Source: Streptomyces sp. NRRL F-2580 (GTDB lineage Bacteria > Actinomycetota > Actinomycetes > Streptomycetales > Streptomycetaceae). From it: a stretch of DNA of 64,000 bases. The stretch covers positions 62,001 through 126,000 of the forward strand of contig NZ_JOIR01000028.1 in the NCBI RefSeq assembly GCF_000720115.1. Reading direction: 5' to 3'. Positions within the stretch are counted from its first letter, which is position 1, and each line of letters begins with the position of its first letter. The notes beneath the pieces were generated by a model. It had not been told where the DNA came from, searched no databases, and was given only the letters and a program-made list of their open reading frames with translations. A program made the translations under genes and the position numbers. Below are positions 9,581 to 18,156 of the stretch, in pieces.

Positions 9581-10751
9581 GGCGGGCGCCCGCCGCGGGG
9601 GTGACCTCCAGGATGCGCGGGAGGCGGTGGCCGGCGGACCCGAAGGCGACGGTGACCGACTCGGCCACCACGCCCTCCCGCCCGTCCGCCACGAGTGCGA
9701 TGACGGAGCCTCCGAAGCCGCCTCCGGTCATCCGGGCGCCGAGGGCCCCGGCGCTGAGCGCGGCGCTCACGGCGAGGTCGGTCTCCGCGCAGGAGACGCG
9801 GTAGTCGTCGCGGAGGGAGGCGTGGCCCTCGGTGAGGATCGGGCCGAGCGCGGCGGCGTTCCCCTCCCGCAGCCGGGAGACGGCGTCGGTGACCCGCGCG
9901 TTCTCGGTCACCACGTGGCGGACCAGCGGGGCGAGTTCCACCGGCAGGGCCTCCAGGGCCCGCGCGAGTTCCCCGGTGGGCAGGTCGCGCAGGGCGGGCA
10001 GGCCGAGCAGCGCGGCCGCGCGTTCACAGCCCGCGCGCAGGGCGGCGTACGCCCCGTCCCCGAGGTCGTGGGTGACGCGGGTGTCGATCACCAGGAGCCG
10101 CAGCCCTTGCCCCCGCAGGTCGAAGGGGACCTGCGCGTGGTCCTCCGGGGTGCGGGCGTCGAGGTGGAGGGCGGCCTCGGCGGTGCAGCAGACGGAGGCC
10201 ATCTGGTCCATGATTCCGCAGGGGACTCCGGCGAAGCCGTTCTCGGCGCACTGGGCGGTCCGGGCCAGTTCGGGCCCGGCCAGCCCCAGTCCGTACAGCT
10301 CGTCGTACGCGACGGCGACCGCGCACTCCAGCGCGGCGGAGGAGGAGAGTCCGGCGCCGGTGGGCACCGTGCTGTCGAAGTGGAGGTCGGCGCCCCCGAC
10401 CGGGTGGCCCGCCTCGCCGAGTGCCCAGACCACGCCGGCCGGGTAGCCGGTCCAGCCCTGCAATGCGCCCGGGGCCAGCTCGGCCACGGCCAGATCGGTG
10501 ATCCGGCCGTCGCCCTGCGCGCTGTGCAGCCGCAGCCGTCCGTCGGTGCGGGCGCGGGCGGCGAGCAGGGTGGTCTGCGGGAGGGCCATCGGGAGGGCGA
10601 AACCGTCGTTGTAGTCGGTGTGTTCGCCGATCAGGTTGACCCGGCCCGGCGCCGCCCAGACCCCGTCCGGGGAGCCGCCGTAGAGCTTCCGGAAGGTGTC
10701 CGAGACCCGCTCGGCCCGGCTGTCGTCGTCCCGCTGCTCGGTCCCGTTCAC
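9552..10751 (-). CDS. galK: galactokinase
   Basis: GalK phosphorylates alpha-D-galactose at C1 in the Leloir pathway. The 399-residue product has the GHMP-kinase features: GRVNLIGEHTDYNDGFALP near the N-terminus (galactose binding), the ATP loop PTGAGLSSSAALE near residue 110, and MTGGGFGGSVIAL near the C-terminus. Length is normal for the family. The GTG start at 10751 overlaps the galT stop in a GTGA arrangement, so translation is coupled. The operon is galT-galK. Streptomyces gal operons commonly also carry galE, which is absent here. Confidence 0.95.
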   Translation of the reverse strand: MNGTEQRDDDSRAERVSDTFRKLYGGSPDGVWAAPGRVNLIGEHTDYNDGFALPMALPQTTLLAARARTDGRLRLHSAQGDGRITDLAVAELAPGALQGWTGYPAGVVWALGEAGHPVGGADLHFDSTVPTGAGLSSSAALECAVAVAYDELYGLGLAGPELARTAQCAENGFAGVPCGIMDQMASVCCTAEAALHLDARTPEDHAQVPFDLRGQGLRLLVIDTRVTHDLGDGAYAALRAGCERAAALLGLPALRDLPTGELARALEALPVELAPLVRHVVTENARVTDAVSRLREGNAAALGPILTEGHASLRDDYRVSCAETDLAVSAALSAGALGARMTGGGFGGSVIALVADGREGVVAESVTVAFGSAGHRLPRILEVTPAAGARRLAPAPGTR

Positions 10752-11797
10752 GACAGTGCCTCCCGAAGTCGCCGCGCGGCCTCCTCGGGGGCCACGTCGT
10801 TGATGAAGGCTTCCGTTCCGGACTCCGTTCCGGCGAGGAACTTGAGCTTGTCGGGAGACCTGCGGATGGTGAACAGCTCCAGGTGCAAGGCCAGTTCCTC
10901 GCCCCGGGTGCGCGGTGCCTGGTGCCAGGCGGAGACGTACGGGGTGGGAGGCGCCCCCTCCGGCTGCCCGGGTACGGGGAACAGCCGGTCGAAGCGGCGC
11001 AGCAGGTCCAGGTAGATGCCCGGGAACTCGGCCCGCTCGGCCTCGGTGAGGCAGGTCAGGTCGGGGACCCGGCGGTGCGGGTGGAGGTGCACCTCGTACG
11101 GCCAGCGGGCGGCGTACGGCACGAAGGCGGTCCAGTGCTCCCCGGCGGTCACCACCCGCTCGGTGGCGGCGCGGGCACCCGCGAGCAGGTCCTCGAAGAG
11201 GTTGCGTCCGGTGGCGGCGCGGTGGGCGGCCGCGGCGGCGGTCATCTTGGCGGTGCGCGGCGTGACGAAGGGGAAGGCGTAGATCTGGCCGTGCGGATGG
11301 GAGAGCGTCACCCCGATCTCGACGCCCCGGTTCTCGAAGCAGTACACCTGCTCGACGCCCGGGAGGGCGGAGAGTTCCGCGGTGCGGTCGGTCCACGCGT
11401 CCAGGACCAGCCGGGCGGCCGCCGGGGTGAGATCGGCGAATCCGGCCTCGTGCTCGGGGGTGAAGCACACGACCTCGCAGCGTCCCGCTTCGCCCGCGAG
11501 GGAGGGGAAGCGGTTCTCGAAGACGGCCACTTCGTAGTCGGCGGCGGGGATCTCCCCGAGCCGGCCGTCCCGGGAGGGACAGAGCGGGCACTCCCCGGCC
11601 GGCGGGTGGTAGGTCCGGCCCTGCCGGTGCGAGGCGATCGTGACCCAGTCACCGGTCGCCTCGTCCCGGCGCAGCTCCGGGTGACTGCGCACGCGGTCGA
11701 GCGGGCGCAGGTCGGGGGCGTCGCGCACGGCGCCCTCGTCGTGGTCGAAGTAGATCAGTTCGCGGCCGTCCGCGAGTTTCGTGAGGGTCTTCTTCAC
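10748..11797 (-). CDS. galT: galactose-1-phosphate uridylyltransferase
   Basis: GalT exchanges UDP-glucose and galactose-1-phosphate. The 349-residue protein has the HIT-like signature HPHGQ at residues 167-171, whose second His forms the uridylyl intermediate, and CPLC at 70-73, a metal-binding pair. It is the first gene of a galT-galK operon transcribed away from the DeoR-type regulator at 11894. The start ATG encodes MKKTLTKLADGRELIYF, a typical galT beginning. Confidence 0.95.
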   Translation of the reverse strand: MKKTLTKLADGRELIYFDHDEGAVRDAPDLRPLDRVRSHPELRRDEATGDWVTIASHRQGRTYHPPAGECPLCPSRDGRLGEIPAADYEVAVFENRFPSLAGEAGRCEVVCFTPEHEAGFADLTPAAARLVLDAWTDRTAELSALPGVEQVYCFENRGVEIGVTLSHPHGQIYAFPFVTPRTAKMTAAAAAHRAATGRNLFEDLLAGARAATERVVTAGEHWTAFVPYAARWPYEVHLHPHRRVPDLTCLTEAERAEFPGIYLDLLRRFDRLFPVPGQPEGAPPTPYVSAWHQAPRTRGEELALHLELFTIRRSPDKLKFLAGTESGTEAFINDVAPEEAARRLREALS

Positions 11798-11893
11798 CCG
11801 CCAAGACTAAACAGTTTCCAAAATAAATCAACAGTCACGGCGTGCTATGTTGTTGCTTTCTGAGTGGATGCCCCAGATGCCGGGAGTGACCTC
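11798..11893. promoter_or_regulatory. divergent galT / deoR-type control region
   Basis: This 96 bp gap is AT-rich against its surroundings (AGTTTCCAAAATAAATC) and separates galT from a divergent DeoR-family gene. It contains CAACA near 11829 and TGTTG near 11848 as an inverted pair. Both promoters must lie here, so the DeoR protein probably binds in this region and controls galTK and itself. The exact operator is not resolved. Confidence 0.5.
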
Positions 11894-12790
11894 GTGGCCG
11901 AACAGCAGGCTGCGCAGCTGGCCCATCAGCGACGCGCGTTCATCCTCGACGCCGTCCGGCGCGACGGCTCGGTACGGGTGGCGGACCTGGTCGGACAGCT
12001 CGGCGTCTCGGACATGACGATCCGCCGGGACCTGGACGCCCTGGCCCGGCGCGGCGCCCTGGAGAAGGTCTACGGCGGGGCCGTCGCCACCGCCGGGGCC
12101 AGCGGGCACGAGCCCGGGTTCGACGCCAAGTCCGATCTGGAGGCGGCCGCCAAGGCCGCCATCGCGGACACGGCCGCGGCCCTGGTGGAACCGGGCAGCG
12201 TGGTCGCGCTCTCGGGCGGTACCACCGCGCACGCGGTCGCCACCCGGCTGCTCGGCGTCCCGCGGCTCACGATCGTCACCAACTCCCTCCCGGTGGCCGA
12301 TCTGGTGCGGGCAGCCGACCGCGACGGCGCGGGCACGGCCCCCACGCTGCTGCTCACCGGCGGCTCCCCCACCCCCTCGGCCGCGCTGGTCGGGCCCCTC
12401 GCCGACCTGGTGATCGGCTCCCTCCATGTGGACCTGCTGATCCTCGGCGCCCACGGGGTGACGGAGGAGGCGGGGCTGACCACCCCCAACCTCACGGAGG
12501 CCCAGACCAACCGGGCCCTGGTCGCCTCGGCCCGCCGGATCGCGGTCGTGGCCGACCACAGCAAGTGGGGGGTGGTCGGGCTCAGCGGTTTCGCCGCGCT
12601 GGACCGGGCCGACTGGTTCGTGACCGACGCGGGCATGCCCGCCCCGGCCCGCGCCGTCCTCACCGAGTCGGTGGGTGAACTCCTCGTCGCGGGCGGGGAG
12701 CCCAGCGGGCAGCACGCCGAGCAGCACGGCGAGCAGCACGGCGAAGAGCGCGACCGGGGTCTCGGCCGAGGTCACGCCGCGAAGGGGTGA
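11894..12790 (+). CDS. DeoR/GlpR-family transcriptional regulator, probable gal operon repressor
   Basis: The 298-residue protein has a DeoR winged helix at about residues 13-60, with [19 protein letters not shown] as recognition region. A ribose-5-phosphate-isomerase-like sensor domain (about 80-250) follows, with [13 protein letters not shown] and [14 protein letters not shown]. Members bind phosphorylated sugars. Its divergence from galT-galK suggests that it represses that operon in response to a galactose metabolite; this is inference. GTG at 11894 has GGAG seven bases upstream and is preferred over the GTG ten codons earlier. The C-terminus ends in a low-complexity tail of Gln-His-Gly-Glu repeats and overlaps the convergent gene by 19 bp. 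Confidence 0.85.
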   Translation: MAEQQAAQLAHQRRAFILDAVRRDGSVRVADLVGQLGVSDMTIRRDLDALARRGALEKVYGGAVATAGASGHEPGFDAKSDLEAAAKAAIADTAAALVEPGSVVALSGGTTAHAVATRLLGVPRLTIVTNSLPVADLVRAADRDGAGTAPTLLLTGGSPTPSAALVGPLADLVIGSLHVDLLILGAHGVTEEAGLTTPNLTEAQTNRALVASARRIAVVADHSKWGVVGLSGFAALDRADWFVTDAGMPAPARAVLTESVGELLVAGGEPSGQHAEQHGEQHGEERDRGLGRGHAAKG

Positions 12791-13386
12791 TCGCCGTGCC
12801 AGTGGAGTCCGCCCGTGCCCAGGCGGATCGTGGCGCGGGGCCGCATGGGCTCCTCGCCCCTGCGGGCGAGGAGCACGACCTCGTCGACCCGCGCCGACAC
12901 GCTGCCCAGCCGGGCGGCGCACTCCGCGGCCAGCCGCCGCGGGTCGTGGGTGCGCCCCAGTGACAGGTGCGGCGTGAAGGAGGGGAACCGGCCCCGGCAT
13001 GCGGGGAAGGGCTCCACCAGCGCCTCTTGGAGCGCCGTCCAGGGGGCCGGGCCGGACGCGGCGGGGTCCAGCCACACGGTGGCGTAGGCACGGTGCCGGA
13101 AGGCGCGCACTCCGCTCAGGCGGACGGAGAACGGCCGGATCCCGCCGGCCGCGGCGGCCAGCAGCGGGGCCGCCGCGGCGAAATCGTCCTCCGGGACGAA
13201 GCCGAAGATCAGGTTCACGTGCGGGGGCCAGCGGCGGATCTGGGGGTCGTGCTCGGCCCGGATGCTCTGGATGGGGGGCCACAGCCCGGCCGGAGGTAGC
13301 CACGCGACGGCGGTCCGGGGTGTGGGAGACACCCCGAGGAATGCGGGGACACCGGCTCCGTCACCGGTGGTCGGGAACCCGTTCAC
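12772..13386 (-). CDS. 2'-5' RNA ligase-family (2H phosphoesterase) protein
   Basis: The 204-residue protein has the paired motifs of the 2H phosphoesterase fold. PPHVNLIFG near residue 54 is a HxN variant of HxT/S, and TPHLSLG near residue 143 is canonical HxS. Related proteins hydrolyse cyclic phosphates in RNA or nucleotides. GTG at 13386 gives MNGFPTTGD. The 3' end overlaps the DeoR-type gene convergently. The first motif carrying Asn instead of Thr/Ser is mildly unusual and may change activity. Confidence 0.75.
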   Translation of the reverse strand: MNGFPTTGDGAGVPAFLGVSPTPRTAVAWLPPAGLWPPIQSIRAEHDPQIRRWPPHVNLIFGFVPEDDFAAAAPLLAAAAGGIRPFSVRLSGVRAFRHRAYATVWLDPAASGPAPWTALQEALVEPFPACRGRFPSFTPHLSLGRTHDPRRLAAECAARLGSVSARVDEVVLLARRGEEPMRPRATIRLGTGGLHWHGDHPFAA

Positions 13387-13427
13387 ACCGCCATGATGCC
13401 CCGGACACCGGCCGGGGGCCGCGCGTC

Positions 13428-14240
13428 TCAGCCGGTGAAGGAGCCGTGCCGCCCGGCGCCGCCCGCGAACCGGTCGGCGCCCGCCTGGGTCTCCCCCGCG
13501 GCGAGCGGAACGAGGCCGTGCCGGTACTCGGCGGCCAGGGCCTCCGCCTCGCCCAGCCCGTGCTGTTCCCGTACGGAGAGCCGGTCGTGCCGCAGGCACA
13601 ACTGCGGGAACCCGGCGATCTCGTGGGCCAGCCGCTCCGCCGACCGGCGGGCTTCCCCGGGCGGTACGAGGCGGTTGACGAGGCCGATGCCGTACGCCTC
13701 GGCGGCGGTCACGGGGCGGCCGGTGAGGATCAGGTCCATCGCGCGGCTCTCGCCGATCAGGCGCGGCAGCCGCACCGTGCCCCCGTCGATCAGCGGGACG
13801 CCCCAGCGGCGGCAGAACACGCCGAAGGTCGCGTCCTCCTCGGCCACCCTCAGATCGCACCACAGGGCCAGTTCGAGCCCGCCCGCCACCGCGTGGCCGC
13901 TGATCGCGGCGATCACGGGTTTGGTCAGGCGCATCCGCGTGGGGCCCATCGGGCCGTCGCCCTCGGCCCGGACCCGGTTGCCGCGGTCGGTGCCGACGGC
14001 CTTGAGGTCCGCGCCCGCGCAGAACGTACCGCCCTCGCCCCACAGCACGGCGACGGACGCCTCCTCGTCCTCCTCGAACGCGCGGAAGGCATCGGCGAGT
14101 CGGGCCGCCGTCGGGCCGTCGACCGCGTTGCGGACGCCGGGGCGGCTGAGGATCACCGTACGGACCGGGCCGTCGCTTTCGATCCGGACGGCAGCCGGGT
14201 CGGCGGGCGTCGTCCCCGTTGTCTCGAAGGTCGTGGCCAC
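13428..14240 (-). CDS. enoyl-CoA hydratase/isomerase (crotonase) family protein
   Basis: The 270-residue product has the crotonase oxyanion-hole segments [12 protein letters not shown] and [19 protein letters not shown], followed by [17 protein letters not shown], typical of the family. It probably acts on an acyl-CoA thioester in the cytoplasm; the precise reaction (hydration, isomerisation or other) cannot be read from these motifs. GTG at 14240 is chosen because GGGAG lies seven bases upstream. It is a single-gene unit. Confidence 0.85.
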   Translation of the reverse strand: MATTFETTGTTPADPAAVRIESDGPVRTVILSRPGVRNAVDGPTAARLADAFRAFEEDEEASVAVLWGEGGTFCAGADLKAVGTDRGNRVRAEGDGPMGPTRMRLTKPVIAAISGHAVAGGLELALWCDLRVAEEDATFGVFCRRWGVPLIDGGTVRLPRLIGESRAMDLILTGRPVTAAEAYGIGLVNRLVPPGEARRSAERLAHEIAGFPQLCLRHDRLSVREQHGLGEAEALAAEYRHGLVPLAAGETQAGADRFAGGAGRHGSFTG

Positions 14241-14376
14241 GGCGGAACTCCCTGGGTCGTGTGGTGTGCGGACGCCCACTCTGCAGCAATCGCGCGGGCG
14301 GCACGAGAGGCCGGGGTCCGCCCGGACTGCGCCCGCCGCCGCGCGGACCTACGCTGCCAGAGGGAGGTGATGCCCG

Positions 14377-15123
14377 ATGTCTGCACCCCGGGCATCCGCG
14401 GCCCGATGTGCGGCCGCCGGAACCGTCACTCTGTTGATGTTCGCGGGCCCCGGCGCGGGCGCCGCGAGGGCCGATGACAACGGCATCGCCGACAAGAGCG
14501 CCCCGGCCATCGCGGCGGCCGCCCGCGAGGCCATGTCGGGGCTCACGTCCATGCGCATGGTGGCCAAGGTGACCGACCCTTCGGGCACCACCGCGTTGGA
14601 CCTCCGGTTCGACGCGCGGGGCAACTGCGTCGGCACCGTCACCCCGCCAGGCGATTCCGGCACGGCCGACGTCGTCAAACGCGGCGACGACGTGTGGATG
14701 AAGCTGGACGACGAGCTGCTGCGGGCCCAAGTGCCGGGCGGCACGGCCGATGACGCGATCGCGCTCATCAACGGCCGCTACCTGCACGGGACCACGAGCA
14801 GTCCGACGCTGAGCGACTTCGCCGAATTCTGCGACCTCGACTTCTACAAGAAGGAGTTCACCTCGAAACCGGCGAACGAGCAGCTCGACAAGGGGGCGCG
14901 CACCAGCGTCGACGGCCGGCCGGCCATCACCGTCAACAGCCGGCAGGACGACAGGACGGGCACCTACCAGGTCTCCACCGAGGACGAGCCCTACCTCCTG
15001 CGCATCCAGGGCACCGAGGAGTCCGGCGAGCGGGTGGAGGCCACCTTCTCCGCCTTCGACGAGCCCGTCCAGGCCAAGCCTCCCGCCCCCGCCGACTCGG
15101 TCGACCTGTCCGAGCTCCAGTAG
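14377..15123 (+). CDS. secreted protein, probable LppX/LolA-like fold
   Basis: The 248-residue protein has a Sec signal peptide (about residues 1-31, ending GAARA) and no lipobox. The mature part alternates short strands in a manner typical of the curved LppX/LprG/LolA sheet, for example [30 protein letters not shown] and [12 protein letters not shown]. Such proteins often bind lipids or sit at the cell surface. A strong GGGAGGTGA precedes the ATG. A VOC-family gene follows 15 bp downstream on the same strand, so they may share a transcript. Confidence 0.65.
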   Translation: MSAPRASAARCAAAGTVTLLMFAGPGAGAARADDNGIADKSAPAIAAAAREAMSGLTSMRMVAKVTDPSGTTALDLRFDARGNCVGTVTPPGDSGTADVVKRGDDVWMKLDDELLRAQVPGGTADDAIALINGRYLHGTTSSPTLSDFAEFCDLDFYKKEFTSKPANEQLDKGARTSVDGRPAITVNSRQDDRTGTYQVSTEDEPYLLRIQGTEESGERVEATFSAFDEPVQAKPPAPADSVDLSELQ

Positions 15124-15138
15124 CGAAAGGGATCGACC

Positions 15139-15936
15139 ATGATCACCACTGACTTCGTCCCCGGCTCCCCCTGCTGGATCGACCTCGGTGCTCCCGACGT
15201 CCCCGCCGCCGCGGCCTTCTACGGGGCCGTGCTCGGGTGGGACTACGAGTCCATGGGCGAGAGCGAGGAGATGGAAGGCGGGATGTTCCGGAAGGACGGC
15301 AAGATCGTCGCCGGGCTCGGCAAGCTCACCGAGGAGGGAGCCCGCTCGGCCTGGATGATCTACTACAGCGTCGCCGACGCGGACGCCACGACGCAGGCCG
15401 TCGAGCGCGCCGGGGGCACGGTGCGGGTGCCGCCGAGGGACCTCGACGAGTGGGGGCGGATGGCCCAGTACGACGACCCGCTGGGCGGGCAGTTCGCCGT
15501 GTGGCAGCCGGGCAAGGACAGCGGGGTCCAGCTGGTGGACGAGCCGGGCTCACTGTCCTGGACGGAGCTGTACACGAGCGACGCCCCGGCCGCCAAGGAA
15601 TTCTACGGCGGCCTCTTCGGCTGGCGCTTCAGCGACATGCCGCTGCCGGGCGGCGGGGGCACGTACGCCCTCATCACCCCTGCCGGGCTTCCCGAGGAGC
15701 GTATGCACGGCGGCCTCATGGAGCTGCCCGAGGAACACCTCGCCCTGACGGGCGGGCGGCCGTACTGGCACCCGGTCTTCGCCGTCGAAGACTGCGACGC
15801 CGCGGTGGCCAAGGTCACCGGGAACGGCGGCAGCGTGCAGATGGGCCCGGAGGACGCCGAGGGCGTCGGCCGGCTCGCCGTCTGCCTCGACCCGTCGAAC
15901 GCGGACTTCGTGGTGCTCGCCCCGGCCCGGGGCTGA
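15139..15936 (+). CDS. two-domain VOC (glyoxalase/dioxygenase-superfamily) protein
   Basis: The 265-residue protein contains two tandem VOC modules (about 6-118 and 131-263). Each starts with a [24 protein letters not shown] strand-helix-strand and ends with a [13 protein letters not shown] or [12 protein letters not shown] strand. This is the 'VOC family, two glyoxalase domains' group common in actinobacteria. Substrates are mostly unknown and include detoxification roles. AAAGGGA precedes the ATG. It lies directly after the secreted protein gene at 14377. Confidence 0.85.
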   Translation: MITTDFVPGSPCWIDLGAPDVPAAAAFYGAVLGWDYESMGESEEMEGGMFRKDGKIVAGLGKLTEEGARSAWMIYYSVADADATTQAVERAGGTVRVPPRDLDEWGRMAQYDDPLGGQFAVWQPGKDSGVQLVDEPGSLSWTELYTSDAPAAKEFYGGLFGWRFSDMPLPGGGGTYALITPAGLPEERMHGGLMELPEEHLALTGGRPYWHPVFAVEDCDAAVAKVTGNGGSVQMGPEDAEGVGRLAVCLDPSNADFVVLAPARG

Positions 15937-16057
15937 GCCCGGGGGCGCCGGGCGGACCCCGGACCCACCGGGCGCGCCCGCGCACTCTTCGACTGTCCGA
16001 GCTGGGAACTACCCTGCAGACGAGCAAACGGAGCCGGCCAGGCACCGGGCCCGAGCA

Positions 16058-16588
16058 TCAAGGCCTCAGCAGTCCGCCCACCCACCAGTCGTGCGACGTG
16101 CCGTCGTTGGCGATGCCGCGATTGCGCAGTGTCCCTTCGACGGTGAAGCCGAGTTTCTCGGCGACGGCACGCGAGCCGGTGTTCCCGACCATGGCCCACC
16201 ACTCGATGCGGTGGACGTCGAGGGTGGCCCAGCCCCAGTCGCACAGGGCCCGAGCGGCCTCCACCGAGTACCCGCGTCCGCGCTGCTCCTTGACCGCCCA
16301 GTAACCGAGCTCCCAGACGCCGCGGCTGATGAGGGTCAGGCAGTACGAGCCGACCAGGGCGCCGGTGTCCTTGCGGAACGCGCCGAGCGTGTAGTCCCTG
16401 TCCTCGGCCCACTGAGCGGGCAGCTTCTCGCCGACGAGCTCCTCCGCGTCCGCACGCCGGTACGGCACCGGCACCGGGGTGTAGAACTGGATGTCCTCGT
16501 CCTGGCAGGCTTCGTACACCGCATCCACGTCGACAGGTGTGAAGGCCCGCAGCACCAGGCGGTCGGTCTCAAGAGTCACTGGATCCAT
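16058..16588 (-). CDS. GNAT-family N-acetyltransferase (RimJ/RimL type)
   Basis: The 176-residue protein starts MDPVTLETDRLVLRAFTP, the classical beginning of RimJ/RimL-type acetyltransferases. It carries the acetyl-CoA loop EQRGRGYSVEAARAL (R/Q-x-x-G-x-G/A) and NTGSRAVAEKLGF toward the end. These enzymes acetylate protein N-termini or small amines such as antibiotics. The ATG at 16588 has no Shine-Dalgarno sequence, so a leaderless mRNA is likely. Confidence 0.85.
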   Translation of the reverse strand: MDPVTLETDRLVLRAFTPVDVDAVYEACQDEDIQFYTPVPVPYRRADAEELVGEKLPAQWAEDRDYTLGAFRKDTGALVGSYCLTLISRGVWELGYWAVKEQRGRGYSVEAARALCDWGWATLDVHRIEWWAMVGNTGSRAVAEKLGFTVEGTLRNRGIANDGTSHDWWVGGLLRP

Positions 16589-16813
16589 CGCGGCAGTATG
16601 ACCACCATCAGCAAGCGGCGACCAGCAATTATCCCGACCGAGCACCGCCCACCACAACACCCCCGGGCTGGCTGGTCAACGGTCGTCACACACCCCAGAT
16701 CAGCTGCCCCCAAGACGGAGCTACACCCCACAGCGTCCCGTCTGCCGCAGGGCCGCCAGGGGACGCACCCGGCCGCTGCTGCCGAGGGTGTCGGTCAGGG
16801 GTGGAGGCGGTGG

Positions 16814-18061
16814 TCATGCCGCCAGGGGGCGGGAGCAGCTCGACCTCGCCACGAAGGCGAGGCCGTCGTACTCCTCGGCGGGTACGAGCGGTGCGAGGTG
16901 GAAACGGTAGGTGAACCGCGGGACGTTGGCGCCGAAACTGCGCTGGAGGCCGGGCCCCCGGAGCCATTCCCGCACGGCGGGTGGCGCCTGCGCCTCCCCG
17001 CCCCGCAAGTCGACCAGGTAGTCGCCCGGTACGGCGGCCGCCAGCCGGGATTCGACCGAGCGGCCGGCGCCGCCGATGCGGTGCCGGACCGCCGGGCCGG
17101 TGCTGCCGATGCCCCGGCGGGCCCGGAACCGGCCCTTCCCGAAGAGCAGGCCGAGTGCGTAGTAGGCCTCGCCGTGGCGGCGGTGCAGCAGGCTCCCGAG
17201 CGCGGGCACCCCGGCTCCGTACGTGCCCTTCGCGATGTGCCCGTTGTGCGCCCATACGGCGACCCGGTCGCCGCTGCCGTCCACCACTGCGTCGACCGCC
17301 CCGGCCATGTGGCGGTCCCGGACGGCGTACAGGCTCTCCTCGCCGGGGCCGGGTTCCAGGGGCCGGGTGATCAGATCGGCGCAGCGGACCAGCATCCGCG
17401 CGTGCCGGACCGCGTCGTCTGCCGCCTCGGGACTCGTGCGGGAGGCGAGGGCCGCCCGGTGCTCCTCCAGGAAGCCGGCCAGCTCACCGGCCTCCTCGTA
17501 CAGCCCCCGGGCCGGGTCCGGCCGCGCCCCGGGCCGGGAGGCGGCGAGCACGCGCAGGGTCTCCCGTACGGACTCGGCGGTCGCGGGCGCCGCCTGCTCC
17601 AGGAAGGTGGCGACCGCGGCGGCGGAGTCCGCGCAGCGCTGCGGGTCGATGCCGACGAAGCGCACCCGCTCGGCGGCCGGGACCGTGCGGTTGTGTTCCC
17701 GCATCCACTCGACCATCGCGAGGATCTCGTGGGTCCGCCAGGTCCAGAAGTCCAGCCGGGAGACCAGCCGGCCGGCATCGCCCGTGCCGCCCGCCACGTA
17801 GGCGTCCACGGCCAGGGCCGCCGATTCGCTGGCCTCCATCGCCAGCGCCCGGAATCCCATCTCGCGGACCAGGAATTCCAGCAGCCGGTGTTTGAGCAGG
17901 AAGAACTCCCGTGTGCCGTGCGTGGATTCACCGAGGCCGACGATGCGCACGCCCTTCAGGACCTCGCGGAGCGGCTGGAGGTCCTCGTACGGTTCGCCGG
18001 CGGAAAGGGTGGTGAGGGGCAGTGCGTGCGCGGATAACCAGCGCGTGATCTCGTCGGACAA
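16814..18061 (-). CDS. erythromycin esterase-family protein
   Basis: The 415-residue protein matches the erythromycin esterase fold. GLGESTHG at residues 42-49 supplies the catalytic Glu45 and His48 equivalents, and WAHNGHIAKG supplies a conserved histidine pair near residue 280. Characterised members (EreA/B/C) open macrolide lactones; many homologues act on unknown esters, so macrolide resistance is not implied by the family alone. TTG at 18061 is selected because GAGGAGA lies six bases upstream. No transfer signs. Confidence 0.82.
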   Translation of the reverse strand: MSDEITRWLSAHALPLTTLSAGEPYEDLQPLREVLKGVRIVGLGESTHGTREFFLLKHRLLEFLVREMGFRALAMEASESAALAVDAYVAGGTGDAGRLVSRLDFWTWRTHEILAMVEWMREHNRTVPAAERVRFVGIDPQRCADSAAAVATFLEQAAPATAESVRETLRVLAASRPGARPDPARGLYEEAGELAGFLEEHRAALASRTSPEAADDAVRHARMLVRCADLITRPLEPGPGEESLYAVRDRHMAGAVDAVVDGSGDRVAVWAHNGHIAKGTYGAGVPALGSLLHRRHGEAYYALGLLFGKGRFRARRGIGSTGPAVRHRIGGAGRSVESRLAAAVPGDYLVDLRGGEAQAPPAVREWLRGPGLQRSFGANVPRFTYRFHLAPLVPAEEYDGLAFVARSSCSRPLAA

Positions 18062-18156
18062 GAGCGGTCTCCTCAGCCGTGCGGTACGGCAGCCCCGCCG
18101 CGGCTGCCCCGCTTCGGCGAGGGCCGCTCCTGCCGCCGCATGATCGTAGTCCGCGT

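Noticed and set aside
16589..16813. Gap between the GNAT and the Ere-like gene
   Set aside because: I looked for a small gene or RNA; open frames here are antisense or lack starts and ribosome sites, so nothing is called.
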